DNA of 64,000 nucleotides from Halobacteriovorax marinus SJ (GCF_000210915.2 NC_016620.1:2046001-2110000), one strand, 5' to 3'. Positions 8,153 to 16,455 are shown, numbered from the stretch's first letter. Numbers and translations are program-made. Notes: generated from the sequence alone by a model not told the origin.

Positions 8153-9444
8153 TGTCCAAAGAACTTAAAGATTTACTACTTAATTTACACACCAGAGGAA
8201 GGAGGTATAGTTACTATCCCTCTCTTCCTGACTGGAATGGAGATTATGATAAAGTAGAAATCATTAAGTCTCTAAGCTTAAAAAAAATAAATCTCTATAT
8301 ACACATTCCCTTTTGTGCATCACTCTGCACCTTCTGTGGCTGTAATATAAAAGTCACAAGAAGTAGTGATCAGTTTCAAAGCTATATAGAAAAAATTCTT
8401 GAAGAGTGGAAACTCTATAAAGAAGAGTATCCACAAATTGAATTGGCATCTATTTATCTGGGAGGAGGAACACCAACTTATCTGACTCTAGATAATATCA
8501 AGTATCTTATCGACAATATTCTAGAGGGAACAAAGTGTGATCAAACTTTTTTTGGAACAATAGAGACTGATCCGCGCCTTCTTCAAGTTGAGAAGTTAAA
8601 ATATTTGAGTAGTGTGGGCTTTAATGCACTTAGCATTGGTGTTCAAGACACAAATACAGAGACATTAGCGAATGTGAATAGACACCAGAGTTTTGATCAA
8701 GTTAGAGCACTTGTAAATTGTGCAAGAGAGAATGGTTTTTCAGAGATTAACTTAGACCTTATCTACGGTCTTCCCTTTCAAACACTCAAGAGTTTTGAAA
8801 AGTCATTAAACGATGTTCTAACTTTGAAACCGGAGCGTATCGCTAATTACCCTTTAGCTAAAGTACCTTGGCAAATGGACTTACAGAATGCTCTTGGAAT
8901 ATATCGCCCACTAGGAACTGAGGATATGTATGACCTTTATATTCATAGTGACGAGATTCTAAAAAGTAATGGCCACAGACTTCTGGGAATGGGTCACTAT
9001 AGTAATCAAGAAAAGCATTATAATAGAAATATAACGGGCTATACTAGCGCTCTCAATGCTCCACTTATAGCACTAGGAACTTCATCAATTTCAAATACAG
9101 ATCAATATCTTTTTCAAAATGATAAAATTCTAGAGAAGTATCATCAGTATCCAAATAGAATAGTCACTTCTCACAAAAAGAAAAAAAATGAAGTTATACT
9201 AGAGTCCATCTTTCAAGACATCAATTGTAATGGGACTTTTTCACTCTTAGATCTTCACAATCACCACACTGTAAATAGTAATGAACAAAAGAGTGAAACC
9301 CTAATAAGACATATGAATATGCTCATTGAATATAAGATTCTCGAGCACAAGAACGACGTTTATAAGATTACTGAACTAGGAAAACATTTCAATAAAACTA
9401 TATGTCAGAGCATTGAAAAGGCCCACTCTTCGCCGCAAAATTAA
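8152..9444 (+). CDS. hemN: oxygen-independent coproporphyrinogen III dehydrogenase (radical SAM)
   Basis: Radical SAM enzyme that oxidatively decarboxylates coproporphyrinogen III to protoporphyrinogen IX without oxygen. The cluster motif is HIPFCASLCTFCGCN with Cys55, Cys59 and Cys62 (plus Cys64, typical of true HemN). LGGGTPTYL and the C-terminal HemN helical domain follow. At 430 residues it is slightly short but complete. It starts inside the hemE stop and is the last gene of the heme operon. The last codons overlap an inverted repeat that belongs to the downstream duplicated unit. Confidence 0.93.
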   Translation: MSKELKDLLLNLHTRGRRYSYYPSLPDWNGDYDKVEIIKSLSLKKINLYIHIPFCASLCTFCGCNIKVTRSSDQFQSYIEKILEEWKLYKEEYPQIELASIYLGGGTPTYLTLDNIKYLIDNILEGTKCDQTFFGTIETDPRLLQVEKLKYLSSVGFNALSIGVQDTNTETLANVNRHQSFDQVRALVNCARENGFSEINLDLIYGLPFQTLKSFEKSLNDVLTLKPERIANYPLAKVPWQMDLQNALGIYRPLGTEDMYDLYIHSDEILKSNGHRLLGMGHYSNQEKHYNRNITGYTSALNAPLIALGTSSISNTDQYLFQNDKILEKYHQYPNRIVTSHKKKKNEVILESIFQDINCNGTFSLLDLHNHHTVNSNEQKSETLIRHMNMLIEYKILEHKNDVYKITELGKHFNKTICQSIEKAHSSPQN

Positions 9445-9454
9445 ACTCGGCGAA
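9429..9454. promoter_or_regulatory. inverted repeat A, copy 1
   Basis: TTCGCCG (9429-9435) and CGGCGAA (9448-9454) form a perfect 7-base dyad with a 12-base AT-rich spacer. It covers the last codons and stop of hemN and is centred about 199 bases before the downstream start, the same distance as in copy 2. It has no T-run, so it is not a plain terminator. Confidence 0.7.
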
Positions 9455-9493
9455 CTCCACTATCTTAACTCATGACTTTTTCATCTCCTCTCC

Positions 9494-9516
9494 TCGCCAC
9501 CTAAATCCACTGGCGA
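9494..9516. promoter_or_regulatory. inverted repeat B, copy 1
   Basis: TCGCCA (9494-9499) and TGGCGA (9511-9516) form a 6-base dyad centred 136 bases before the start codon. A TATAAA follows at once (9520-9525), so the dyad could be an operator over a promoter. The pairing register is one base shifted relative to copy 2. Confidence 0.6.
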
Positions 9517-9640
9517 AGTTATAAATCTATAGGCCATTTTTCGATTGAAAGATCATCTCCTCACCCATAAAACAGCCTCACAAAAACAAGAAGACATTTT
9601 TACAAACAATAACAACGTTATCTTTACAGGAGATTAAAAA

Positions 9641-10135
9641 ATGAAAAAATTATCAATGCTAGTACTTTCACTTCTTTCACTTTCTTCATTTGGTTACACT
9701 TATGTTGGAATGAATGTTCCTACAATGCTAATGGAAAACGGATTTGAATTTGAAAGCGTAAAAGTAACAAACATCTGTCAATTAGAAGACGGAAGCTTCA
9801 AGACAATTAAAAAAGCTACTAACAAGTGTGTTAAGTACTCTAGAAACTTCAGAAACGCATTTGAGTACAGAGAAGCTCAAAACGGTTGTTTAAGAACTGG
9901 AAGCCTACACCTTTTCGCAGCTGAGTCTAAGCCAACTTCATGGTGTGCTGAGTTTGGTAGAGATCACGATGGTGAGTACGGATGTATCAGAATTGGACGT
10001 GGATCAGAAGTTAGACCACTTACTTACACTGTTCAAAAAGTTAGATACAATACTAGAGGTGGACTTAACAATGAAACAAGAGTTATCGAAGAAGTTCTTG
10101 AGTCTTACACTCACACAATCCCAGCTTGTAACTAA
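9641..10135 (+). CDS. small Cys-rich secreted protein, copy 1
   Basis: A 164-residue protein of unknown family. Residues 1-18 are a clear signal peptide (MKKLSMLVLSLLSLSSFG). The mature part has six cysteines (NICQ, NKCV, NGCL, SWCA, YGCI, PACN), which could make three disulfides, and a tyrosine/arginine-rich middle. The ribosome site AGGAGA lies 7 bases before the ATG. Codon choice is strongly uniform and a strong terminator follows, both hinting at high expression. It differs from copy 2 by two residues (Asn25 and Glu32 here; Asp and Lys there). It is probably periplasmic or exported; no function can be assigned. Confidence 0.85.
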   Translation: MKKLSMLVLSLLSLSSFGYTYVGMNVPTMLMENGFEFESVKVTNICQLEDGSFKTIKKATNKCVKYSRNFRNAFEYREAQNGCLRTGSLHLFAAESKPTSWCAEFGRDHDGEYGCIRIGRGSEVRPLTYTVQKVRYNTRGGLNNETRVIEEVLESYTHTIPACN

Positions 10136-10165
10136 TTCTTAAGAATACTTACAATCATATAATAG

Positions 10166-10190
10166 GGCCGCAATTATTGCGGCCTTTTTT
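10166..10190 (+). terminator. rho-independent terminator, copy 1
   Basis: GGCCGCAA (10166-10173), a TTA loop, and TTGCGGCC (10177-10184) followed by six T. It lies about 30 bases behind the secreted-protein stop. Confidence 0.95.
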
Positions 10191-10419
10191 ATTTATCATA
10201 ATTTCATCTTCATTAATTCATTTTTTTAGTTTGCCAATTAATACTGCAAAACAACTCTTAAAAAAATTGTAATTCATTTACTTACTCATTCTTTCGAAAG
10301 CTTAAACAGAGCGTCTCTACAAAGTTACAAAAGAAAATAAGAATAAATTGTAATGACATTCTCTTCTTACTTTTAGAAAAAAATAAATTCAGAAGATAAA
10401 TATAAAAAAACCTCTAAGC
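10191..10419. other. AT-rich spacer between duplicated units, no gene seen
   Basis: Together with the regulatory part of copy 2, this makes a 495-base gene-free stretch (10136-10630). This portion is very AT-rich with short A and T runs. I see no reading frame with a ribosome site, no stable hairpin and no similarity to the segment before copy 1. Confidence 0.6.
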
Positions 10420-10444
10420 TTCGCCGCAAATATTTTACGGCGAA
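10420..10444. promoter_or_regulatory. inverted repeat A, copy 2
   Basis: TTCGCCG (10420-10426) and CGGCGAA (10438-10444) form a perfect 7-base dyad with an 11-base spacer, centred about 199 bases before the downstream start. The arms are identical to copy 1, while the flanking sequence is not. Confidence 0.7.
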
Positions 10445-10482
10445 TAAGAAATATGTAAGTAAGCAGTAATATCACATTAGTA

Positions 10483-10507
10483 TTCGCCGCTTAGTTTTAC
10501 TGGCGAA
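10483..10507. promoter_or_regulatory. inverted repeat B, copy 2
   Basis: TTCGCC (10483-10488) and GGCGAA (10502-10507) form a 6-base dyad centred 136 bases before the start. It is immediately followed by TATAAT, a possible -10. The left arm differs from copy 1, yet six paired bases remain. Confidence 0.6.
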
Positions 10508-10630
10508 GTTATAATTTTGTAGCTCATTTTTAGATTGAAAGATCGTCTCCTCACTCATAAAACATGCTCACAAAAACAAGAAGACATTTTTATAAACAAT
10601 AACAACGTTATCTTTACAGGAGATTAAAAA

Positions 10631-11125
10631 ATGAAAAAATTATCAATGCTAGTACTTTCACTTCTTTCACTTTCTTCATTTGGTTACACTTATGTTGGAA
10701 TGGATGTTCCTACAATGCTAATGAAAAACGGATTTGAATTTGAAAGCGTAAAAGTAACAAACATCTGTCAATTAGAAGACGGAAGCTTCAAGACAATTAA
10801 AAAAGCTACTAACAAGTGTGTTAAGTACTCTAGAAACTTCAGAAACGCATTTGAGTACAGAGAAGCTCAAAACGGTTGTTTAAGAACTGGAAGCCTACAC
10901 CTTTTCGCAGCTGAGTCTAAGCCAACTTCATGGTGTGCTGAGTTTGGTAGAGATCACGATGGTGAGTACGGATGTATCAGAATTGGACGTGGATCAGAAG
11001 TTAGACCACTTACTTACACTGTTCAAAAAGTTAGATACAACACTAGAGGTGGACTTAACAATGAAACAAGAGTTATCGAAGAAGTTCTTGAGTCTTACAC
11101 TCACACAATCCCAGCTTGTAACTAA
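10631..11125 (+). CDS. small Cys-rich secreted protein, copy 2
   Basis: Paralogue of the gene at 9641 with 162 of 164 residues identical (Asp25 and Lys32 here). It has the same signal peptide, six cysteines, ribosome site and terminator. About three base differences occur over the gene, far fewer than in the flanks, which suggests recent gene conversion or strong constraint on the coding DNA. It faces a regulator gene whose stop overlaps its terminator. Confidence 0.85.
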   Translation: MKKLSMLVLSLLSLSSFGYTYVGMDVPTMLMKNGFEFESVKVTNICQLEDGSFKTIKKATNKCVKYSRNFRNAFEYREAQNGCLRTGSLHLFAAESKPTSWCAEFGRDHDGEYGCIRIGRGSEVRPLTYTVQKVRYNTRGGLNNETRVIEEVLESYTHTIPACN

Positions 11126-11155
11126 TTCGTAAGAACACTTACAATCATATAATCG

Positions 11156-11181
11156 GGCCGCAATTATTGCGGCCTTTTTTT
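11156..11181 (+). terminator. rho-independent terminator, copy 2
   Basis: Same hairpin as copy 1: GGCCGCAA (11156-11163), a TTA loop, TTGCGGCC (11167-11174), then seven T. The T-run overlaps the stop codon of the convergent regulator gene. Confidence 0.95.
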
Positions 11182-11914
11182 ATTTTAGAGAATCAATTGC
11201 AGAGAGAACAAAGAGAGGAATATCACCACGACTTTGTTCATCATTAAGAATAGAAATTATCTCTTTCAGAGCATTTTTTTGAACTTTATGGATCTTTTTA
11301 GCAGCATCACGATTAACAGATTCAGAAAGATTATAAAATAGATTTGGCACCTCAGTGTTCCCTTCAACTTTAATGAAGTCACTTACCGCCTTAAAGTTTC
11401 TCACAAAGTATTCATTTGAAACTTTAAATGTATTTAAATTAGAAGATATATTATCTCCGTCAACCTTAACTAAGTCATCACGCTTTAAATTTTCAAGAGC
11501 GCTAAGCCCCATCTGCCCAAAGAGTCTCTGAACTTCAGAAATAGTCGTACCACAGCTATTAGATGCCAGTTTAAAGACAAGATAGCTCGTCTGATCCGAT
11601 ACACTTTCATCTATAACTTTAATATCTATCTTCGATGAACCAGATGATAATAAGAACTCATTACTTAGGTATTCACTTAAACTTCCCTCACCTAAAGCCT
11701 CTCTAATCTCATAGAGATCAGTTGTCTTATAGATGTGGGAAAGTACCTTAAGTATGGTCTCATTCTTAGGAAGTCGCTTAAGTTCAGCTTTCTTAATTCT
11801 ACGCAAGCTCGTCTCTGGCACTTTCATATTTTGCGCCAGAGAATTGAGACTTAAGTAAGACTTGCTCTCAAGATAAGTATTAAGAATGTGAGATAGTTCT
11901 TTATTCTCTTCCAT
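11180..11914 (-). CDS. putative HTH transcriptional regulator of the TIGR02147/DUF4423 style
   Basis: A 244-residue soluble protein. The N-terminal 60 residues look like a helix-turn-helix (SLNSLAQNMKVPETSLRRIKKAE). The middle and C-terminal parts resemble the conserved region of the TIGR02147/DUF4423 regulators abundant in Bdellovibrio-like bacteria, ending in a conserved-looking DIPLFVLSAIDSL. Its start overlaps the stop of the upstream secreted-protein gene (TAATG), so it is coupled to it. It converges on copy 2 of the duplicated secreted gene. The family assignment is by pattern only. Confidence 0.6.
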   Translation of the reverse strand: MEENKELSHILNTYLESKSYLSLNSLAQNMKVPETSLRRIKKAELKRLPKNETILKVLSHIYKTTDLYEIREALGEGSLSEYLSNEFLLSSGSSKIDIKVIDESVSDQTSYLVFKLASNSCGTTISEVQRLFGQMGLSALENLKRDDLVKVDGDNISSNLNTFKVSNEYFVRNFKAVSDFIKVEGNTEVPNLFYNLSESVNRDAAKKIHKVQKNALKEIISILNDEQSRGDIPLFVLSAIDSLK

Positions 11915-12690
11915 TACTTCTTTGGTATAGTTACGTAAATACGGCTCTTGGACACTTTCTTATTTTCATAAAGAATCTTAGAGATAAAACTCTCCATCCC
12001 AAGAATGCGCTCTAACACACCTTGCTCAGGCCTAAATCTGCTAATATCACTAGCACTCATATTCATATTAATTCGAACACGACCGGCACCACCGCCACCA
12101 CTTTGCTCTCCTCCAATAACCTTTCCAGATAGATCGGACCAAGAATTAAAATCTGAGATCTCATAATCTCTAGAAATTTTACTAAAGTCAGAAACTAGGC
12201 TAACTCTATCTTTTTCAGCGTTATATCTTAAGAAGCGAGACATATTCTCCCACTTCTTCCAATTTTCAAGAGCTGTATCGTTTACACCGTAGTTCTTTAA
12301 ATTACCGTAGAAAATTGTCTCCACAGAGTTTGCTTCTTTTATGACTTCACTTTCTGGTGACAAACTTAAAAGAAGATTTATCTGACATTTACTGATTTCA
12401 TAATTTTCAAACTTTTGAGAGTGCCTATTATAGAAGTTATGTATACGAGGTATGAAGTCGTTCTTTACGAACTCAGTTCCATTTTCAAACTTAAGAATAG
12501 TCTTAGCATGTACAGGAACAATATTACTCAAATCTCGCGAGTTCTTTTCTCTAATATAGCCATTATCAAAGCAGAGTTTATCAACAGAGACTTGACCGTT
12601 AGGTAACTCAATAATTGGTAAATAAGCAAAACTTGAAGCACTGGTAATAGTTAGTGCGAAAGTGAAAGCTATAGAAAAGAAGCGATTCAT
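11914..12690 (-). CDS. secreted protein with Gly-rich linker, function unknown
   Basis: Start chosen at ATG 12690 (MNRFFS...), because GTAGG lies 5 bases before it and the signal peptide begins there; an in-frame GTG at 12708 would only add six residues. The 258-residue protein has a signal peptide of about 22 residues. It has a charged middle, and near residue 190 a glycine-rich stretch (SGGGGAG) separates a C-terminal 60-residue module. Its start region overlaps the end of the upstream small gene, and it shares TAATG with the regulator, so the three genes form one unit. Confidence 0.65.
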   Translation of the reverse strand: MNRFFSIAFTFALTITSASSFAYLPIIELPNGQVSVDKLCFDNGYIREKNSRDLSNIVPVHAKTILKFENGTEFVKNDFIPRIHNFYNRHSQKFENYEISKCQINLLLSLSPESEVIKEANSVETIFYGNLKNYGVNDTALENWKKWENMSRFLRYNAEKDRVSLVSDFSKISRDYEISDFNSWSDLSGKVIGGEQSGGGGAGRVRINMNMSASDISRFRPEQGVLERILGMESFISKILYENKKVSKSRIYVTIPKK

Positions 12691-12695
12691 AAAAC

Positions 12696-13037
12696 CTACT
12701 TTGTACACTCAAGGATATATGTTTTTCTGGCAGATACAGAAGATAGTCTCATTCTTCCATTTGAATCAAAATCACCCTTAAATAAGTTTCCATTTGTATA
12801 ATCTGGTCCAAGAGTGATCATTGCAATGATAGAGTCATCATGTTGAGTAACTGAATAATAAGCTTCATCTATATCTAAAGTGAGCTTAACTAATCCTGGT
12901 ATATTCTGATGAACTAGAGATTCTTTTGTAACCTTAACTTCAGTGCCGATTAATTCTCTTCTCTCTCCCGTGCACTCAATGGCAAATGAAGAAATAGAAG
13001 TGAGGAGTAAAAGAGAGGTAAGTCCCAGTAATTTCAT
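12696..13037 (-). CDS. small secreted protein, function unknown
   Basis: Start chosen at ATG 13037 with AAGGA upstream, which places a signal peptide (MKLLGLTSLLLLTSISSFA) at the N-terminus; a longer frame exists but its extra 23 residues do not look natural. The mature part is about 94 residues, with Cys in AIECTGE and ILECTK close to both ends, which could form one disulfide. It is the first gene of a three-gene minus-strand unit ending in a putative regulator. Confidence 0.6.
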   Translation of the reverse strand: MKLLGLTSLLLLTSISSFAIECTGERRELIGTEVKVTKESLVHQNIPGLVKLTLDIDEAYYSVTQHDDSIIAMITLGPDYTNGNLFKGDFDSNGRMRLSSVSARKTYILECTK

Positions 13038-13180
13038 ATATTTTCCTTGTTTATTTGATGACTCAACATACCAAAAAACTGAAAAATTCGTAAGTAAGAA
13101 CAGCAAAACAAGAACATTTTACAGCTTTACTAGCAATTAGTGCCACTCTATCATATAATAATTCAAGACAGGAGGTCTTC

Positions 13181-13456
13181 ATGATTGAATACGAAGTCAC
13201 AATAGATATTACTGATACAGACATGGAAGCTTATAAACTATGGCTAGAAGAATACTGCCAACAAGTCTTAGAACTTGAAGGCTTCATAGATATAAGGCCA
13301 TCAATTACCAAGGTTCTAGAGAGATATTATGCTTGTATCCGATATATCGTAAAAGATAAGAAAGTCTTACAAGAGTTTATTAAGAATAAAGAAAAGAACT
13401 TTTCTAAAGTGGAGAAATCTATAAAGAAGAGAATCCTAGAAGAGGGAGACGTTTAG
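13181..13456 (+). CDS. DUF4286-like protein
   Basis: A 91-residue soluble protein. The start MIEYEVTIDI..., the LWLEEYCQQVLELEGF segment and the following strand pattern resemble DUF4286, a family of small ferredoxin-fold proteins of unknown role. A near-perfect ribosome site (AGGAGGT) sits just before the ATG, and a TATAAT at 13154-13159 is a good -10. It is a single-gene unit. Confidence 0.65.
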   Translation: MIEYEVTIDITDTDMEAYKLWLEEYCQQVLELEGFIDIRPSITKVLERYYACIRYIVKDKKVLQEFIKNKEKNFSKVEKSIKKRILEEGDV

Positions 13457-13462
13457 TCTCCC
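13444..13462. terminator. hairpin between convergent genes, possible terminator
   Basis: GGGAGAC (13444-13450) and GTCTCCC (13456-13462) flank a short loop that contains the stop codon of the DUF4286-like gene. No T-run follows on either strand, so termination is plausible but not certain. Confidence 0.45.
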
Positions 13463-13478
13463 CTATATCAAAGCTAGA

Positions 13479-13886
13479 TTATTGATTATCTAACTCAAAC
13501 TTAATTCTTCTAAAATTATCATTAGCACAAGATATGAAGCTGTATGAAAGCTCGTTCTGGTTGTAGTTTCCACAGTGTGGTAAATAAATTGAGCGGTTCA
13601 GCTCTCTGGCCAATCTGCTAAAGTTATTATTGATACAACTTACAAAAGAATAGCTCACAGTGTTTCCAAAGTTAGAGCAATAAGAAATATAGATTGGTGT
13701 ATCAAAATCTCTTCCAAGTGAATTAAAATTTGTATTCACACAGCTAGAGAAAGCATAGCTAACGGCTTGATTGCCATAAGAATAATTTGAACAGTAACTA
13801 ACATAAGACTTTTCACTAGACTCACTTGCTACTGCTGCTTGAGAGAGACCAAAAATAAGTAAAGTCGCTAAAAATAAACTCTTCAT
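13479..13886 (-). CDS. secreted protein made of three Cys-containing repeats
   Basis: A 135-residue protein with a signal peptide (about 1-20). The mature part is almost only three repeats of about 36 residues with the pattern YxSYCSN...VSYSFxSCxNxNFxRLxRE. Each repeat has two cysteines about 15-17 residues apart, so each could carry its own disulfide. I do not know the family. It is probably periplasmic or exported and stands as a single gene. Confidence 0.7.
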   Translation of the reverse strand: MKSLFLATLLIFGLSQAAVASESSEKSYVSYCSNYSYGNQAVSYAFSSCVNTNFNSLGRDFDTPIYISYCSNFGNTVSYSFVSCINNNFSRLARELNRSIYLPHCGNYNQNELSYSFISCANDNFRRIKFELDNQ

Positions 13887-13946
13887 ATAAACTCCTAAAA
13901 AAATTATAGTTATATGAGAGCAAATTCCCTAACAAAAGTCAAAAAA

Positions 13947-15488
13947 TCATAAGTAGCTATAGTGAATTTGGTTTCCTATCTCAATATTTTTACCAATTAG
14001 AAAGGAAGTTAGGAATACAACCCTATGCAACTGTGCATCACTAAGGGAGAAGCGGTATTGAATATCTCTAAGGAAGTCCTCTTCCAAGACCTCTACTTGA
14101 TGATCTAAAAAAGAAACTTTAAGAATCTCGCAAATAAGAATCTCACCATAGGCACCATCAGTTTTACCATGCACAAAATTCTCAATTCTAGAGCTTAGAC
14201 CCAAAGAAACCTCCTCTAGTCCATCTTGACCTAGAATGTGAAAGGCAAGATCAATAAATAGTGAAACTTTTGATCTTTCGTCCAAAGTGCATTTTGAAAA
14301 ACCGAGAGCTTTGGCCACTTGCTCCTCTACTTGATCATTCACTTTAGTCGCCAAGAGTTTTCTAGAAGTTCTCCACTGGGCAAAGAGCTCCCAAGAATTA
14401 TCAGGAAGTATCGAGAGCATTTTTTCAAAGTAAACTATATTCTCTTCAAAGAGAGAGAAATGAGATGAGATAACCTCAAAAAGAATGAGTGCATTGTCTC
14501 TAGAAAGTGTATGACTCTTAGCTAGAGACATAGAAATACTTTCTAACCAAAATATTTCGTTCTTATGGAGGACTCTATCTCTAAGAGAGACTTCAAGACC
14601 AAGAATATAGCAAAGAGCTTTTTCATCTTCCTCCATAGAGGCCACCAATTTATCAATATTCCAAGTCATAAGACTTGAGAGTAGATGATTATCTAGTCCT
14701 CTCAGTTGTTCTTTAAACCACTTCCCTTCTCGCTTATCAACATTACTATCACTACCAATAATTTGGAGAAGTACTGCACCTATTTTATGAATGGAGAGCT
14801 GTGAGTGATGAGAGTTCGTTGAGAGTTTTCCCTCTAAATAGTGAAAGAAATAATTCATATCACTTAAATTTGTTTCTAAGTTTAATCTTGATTTCAAGTT
14901 ATAAAGAAAATCTAACTCTAAAGAGTCGAGAATATCTCCCGAGAGATGGGCCATCTTAACCCCACAAAGAAAGACGTGCTCTTTCTCTATATGATCTAGA
15001 TCTTTCAGTTCAAAGTGTAGATCAAATTCCTCTACGACACACTCTCTAATGATTTGTGTATCACTAGATTCGATGTCCATACAATCAGCTAGCCACTGAA
15101 TAAACTTAACTCTCGTTAGAATGAATTTCTTATCGACAAGACAAAGTAGAGAGAGACAATGATAGAGCTTAAGTTTTTGCTCATAATCATTATGGTTGAT
15201 CTGATCAATGATACTCTCTATTGAGAAATAATGTGAAGACAGAGAAAACTCACGGCTTGGCAAAACAGTCTTTGTATCTAGAAAGCGATTATCTCTTGAG
15301 ACCCAATACTTAAAAGTATCATAGTCAATCCCCTTACCAACTTTGCTCCACTTCTTTGTATCCTCAGACGAAAATTCATAGAACTCACTTAGCCAAATAA
15401 GAAATCTTTCACGAATATTTTTTTCCATGTGAAAGTGGTCCATGGCCAAGTCTATAAGAGTAAAAATTGCTTTGCGCTCAATTTCCAT
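13947..15488 (-). CDS. multi-domain helical protein with TerB-like repeats
   Basis: A 513-residue soluble protein without signal peptide. Several segments resemble TerB/tellurite-resistance-type helical domains (hydrophobic helix, acidic turn, E..W/L helix), for example LYHCLSLLCLVDKKF, AVLLQIIGSDSNVDKREGKWF, CYILGLEVSLRDRVLHKNE and LAFHILGQDG. The acidic turns are variable, so metal binding is not assured. It starts 2 bases behind the YihY gene and is probably cotranscribed with it. The function is unknown; a cytoplasmic partner of that membrane protein is one option. Confidence 0.55.
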   Translation of the reverse strand: MEIERKAIFTLIDLAMDHFHMEKNIRERFLIWLSEFYEFSSEDTKKWSKVGKGIDYDTFKYWVSRDNRFLDTKTVLPSREFSLSSHYFSIESIIDQINHNDYEQKLKLYHCLSLLCLVDKKFILTRVKFIQWLADCMDIESSDTQIIRECVVEEFDLHFELKDLDHIEKEHVFLCGVKMAHLSGDILDSLELDFLYNLKSRLNLETNLSDMNYFFHYLEGKLSTNSHHSQLSIHKIGAVLLQIIGSDSNVDKREGKWFKEQLRGLDNHLLSSLMTWNIDKLVASMEEDEKALCYILGLEVSLRDRVLHKNEIFWLESISMSLAKSHTLSRDNALILFEVISSHFSLFEENIVYFEKMLSILPDNSWELFAQWRTSRKLLATKVNDQVEEQVAKALGFSKCTLDERSKVSLFIDLAFHILGQDGLEEVSLGLSSRIENFVHGKTDGAYGEILICEILKVSFLDHQVEVLEEDFLRDIQYRFSLSDAQLHRVVFLTSFLIGKNIEIGNQIHYSYL

Positions 15489-15490
15489 AA

Positions 15491-16417
15491 TTACCTTTTC
15501 TTCTTCTTTTTGAATTTAGCTTTAATATTAGGTGGAATGATTTTCTCTTTACCAGCATAAGCAACACTGGCGCCATAGTAGAAACAACTCATCAAGAAAT
15601 AGATCCAAATAAGGGCGATCATAAAATTTGTGAACTGCCCATAATCGGCCACAAGATCATCTTTGAAGTACTTTACATAGATCCAATAAGTACTGCGACC
15701 AATCAGAAAGCATAAGACAAATGTTGCCCCACCTCTAAAGGCATCTTTAGTAGCAACTTTAATTGATGGGCAATACTTATAAAATAGACTAAAGAATAAG
15801 AGAGAGAGGATCGAGCTGATGAAACTATTATCAAAGAGAATAACAAAACCTCTCCCCCAACTAAAACTTTGAAGGATCTCTTGAACTGGTCCTTTATGTC
15901 CAACACAGACCAATAAAACCATATAAATAGTTATTCCAATTCCTGTAAAGAACGAACGAAGATCGTCCTCTAAGAGACCTCCGTCAGGATCAACTTTGGA
16001 TAGAATATTAATTCCAAAAACGATGGAAGTCGAAATTCCCATTGATGCAAAAATAAGAAAGGCCACTTTAAGAAAATCTAAGCCACTGTCGTGAAGCTGA
16101 GAATTTACAACGCTCTCAATTCCGTTATAAATCCAAGAGTCGACTTTAGGAAAAGACTCTAACACAACTCTCATTACATAATCTCTCGCCCCAGCATTGT
16201 CTGCGATAATGAGACCAACCATATTTATAAATAGTAAAAGAGCGGGTGCAAAACTTAGAAGAGTAAAGAATGTTGAAGCGCCAGCTATGACCTCTCCTTT
16301 TCGTCTTTTAAAGAGTACAAGGCCCTGAACTAACCTAAGGAGAACAGACTTTGTTAAGTCATAACTTTTCTTCTCTAATTTGAGCGAATAATCGCTTAGA
16401 GACTTTGCTTTTGCCAT
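15491..16417 (-). CDS. YihY/BrkB family inner-membrane protein
   Basis: A 308-residue polytopic protein with about six membrane helices. The family signature GASTFFTLLSFAPALLLFINMVG lies near residues 45-67 and the GGLLEDDL loop near 150. A very basic tail (KAKFKKKKKR) closes the protein. YihY/BrkB proteins are widespread, were once called ribonuclease BN by mistake, and have no settled function. It is upstream of the TerB-like gene in the same unit. Confidence 0.85.
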   Translation of the reverse strand: MAKAKSLSDYSLKLEKKSYDLTKSVLLRLVQGLVLFKRRKGEVIAGASTFFTLLSFAPALLLFINMVGLIIADNAGARDYVMRVVLESFPKVDSWIYNGIESVVNSQLHDSGLDFLKVAFLIFASMGISTSIVFGINILSKVDPDGGLLEDDLRSFFTGIGITIYMVLLVCVGHKGPVQEILQSFSWGRGFVILFDNSFISSILSLLFFSLFYKYCPSIKVATKDAFRGGATFVLCFLIGRSTYWIYVKYFKDDLVADYGQFTNFMIALIWIYFLMSCFYYGASVAYAGKEKIIPPNIKAKFKKKKKR

Positions 16418-16455
16418 GCTTAACTATCGGAAATTTAAGGAGAAAACTTTAGGAA

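Larger units (their letters stand above)
9429..10190 (+). repeat. tandem duplication, copy 1
   Basis: Direct repeat unit with an offset of 990 bases from copy 2. It contains, in order, inverted repeat A, inverted repeat B, an upstream region, a secreted-protein gene and a terminator. The coding parts differ at only about three bases, while the 130 bases upstream differ at roughly one base in ten and the stretch between A and B is unalignable. Confidence 0.9.
10420..11181 (+). repeat. tandem duplication, copy 2
   Basis: Second copy of the unit described at 9429-10190, in the same order: dyad A, dyad B, upstream region, gene, terminator. The left boundary coincides with dyad A. Divergence from copy 1 is lowest inside the gene. 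Confidence 0.9.

Noticed and set aside
9945-10142. A 65-codon frame inside the duplicated secreted gene, repeated in copy 2
   Set aside because: It is a frame-shifted shadow; its repetition is explained by the duplication of the host gene.
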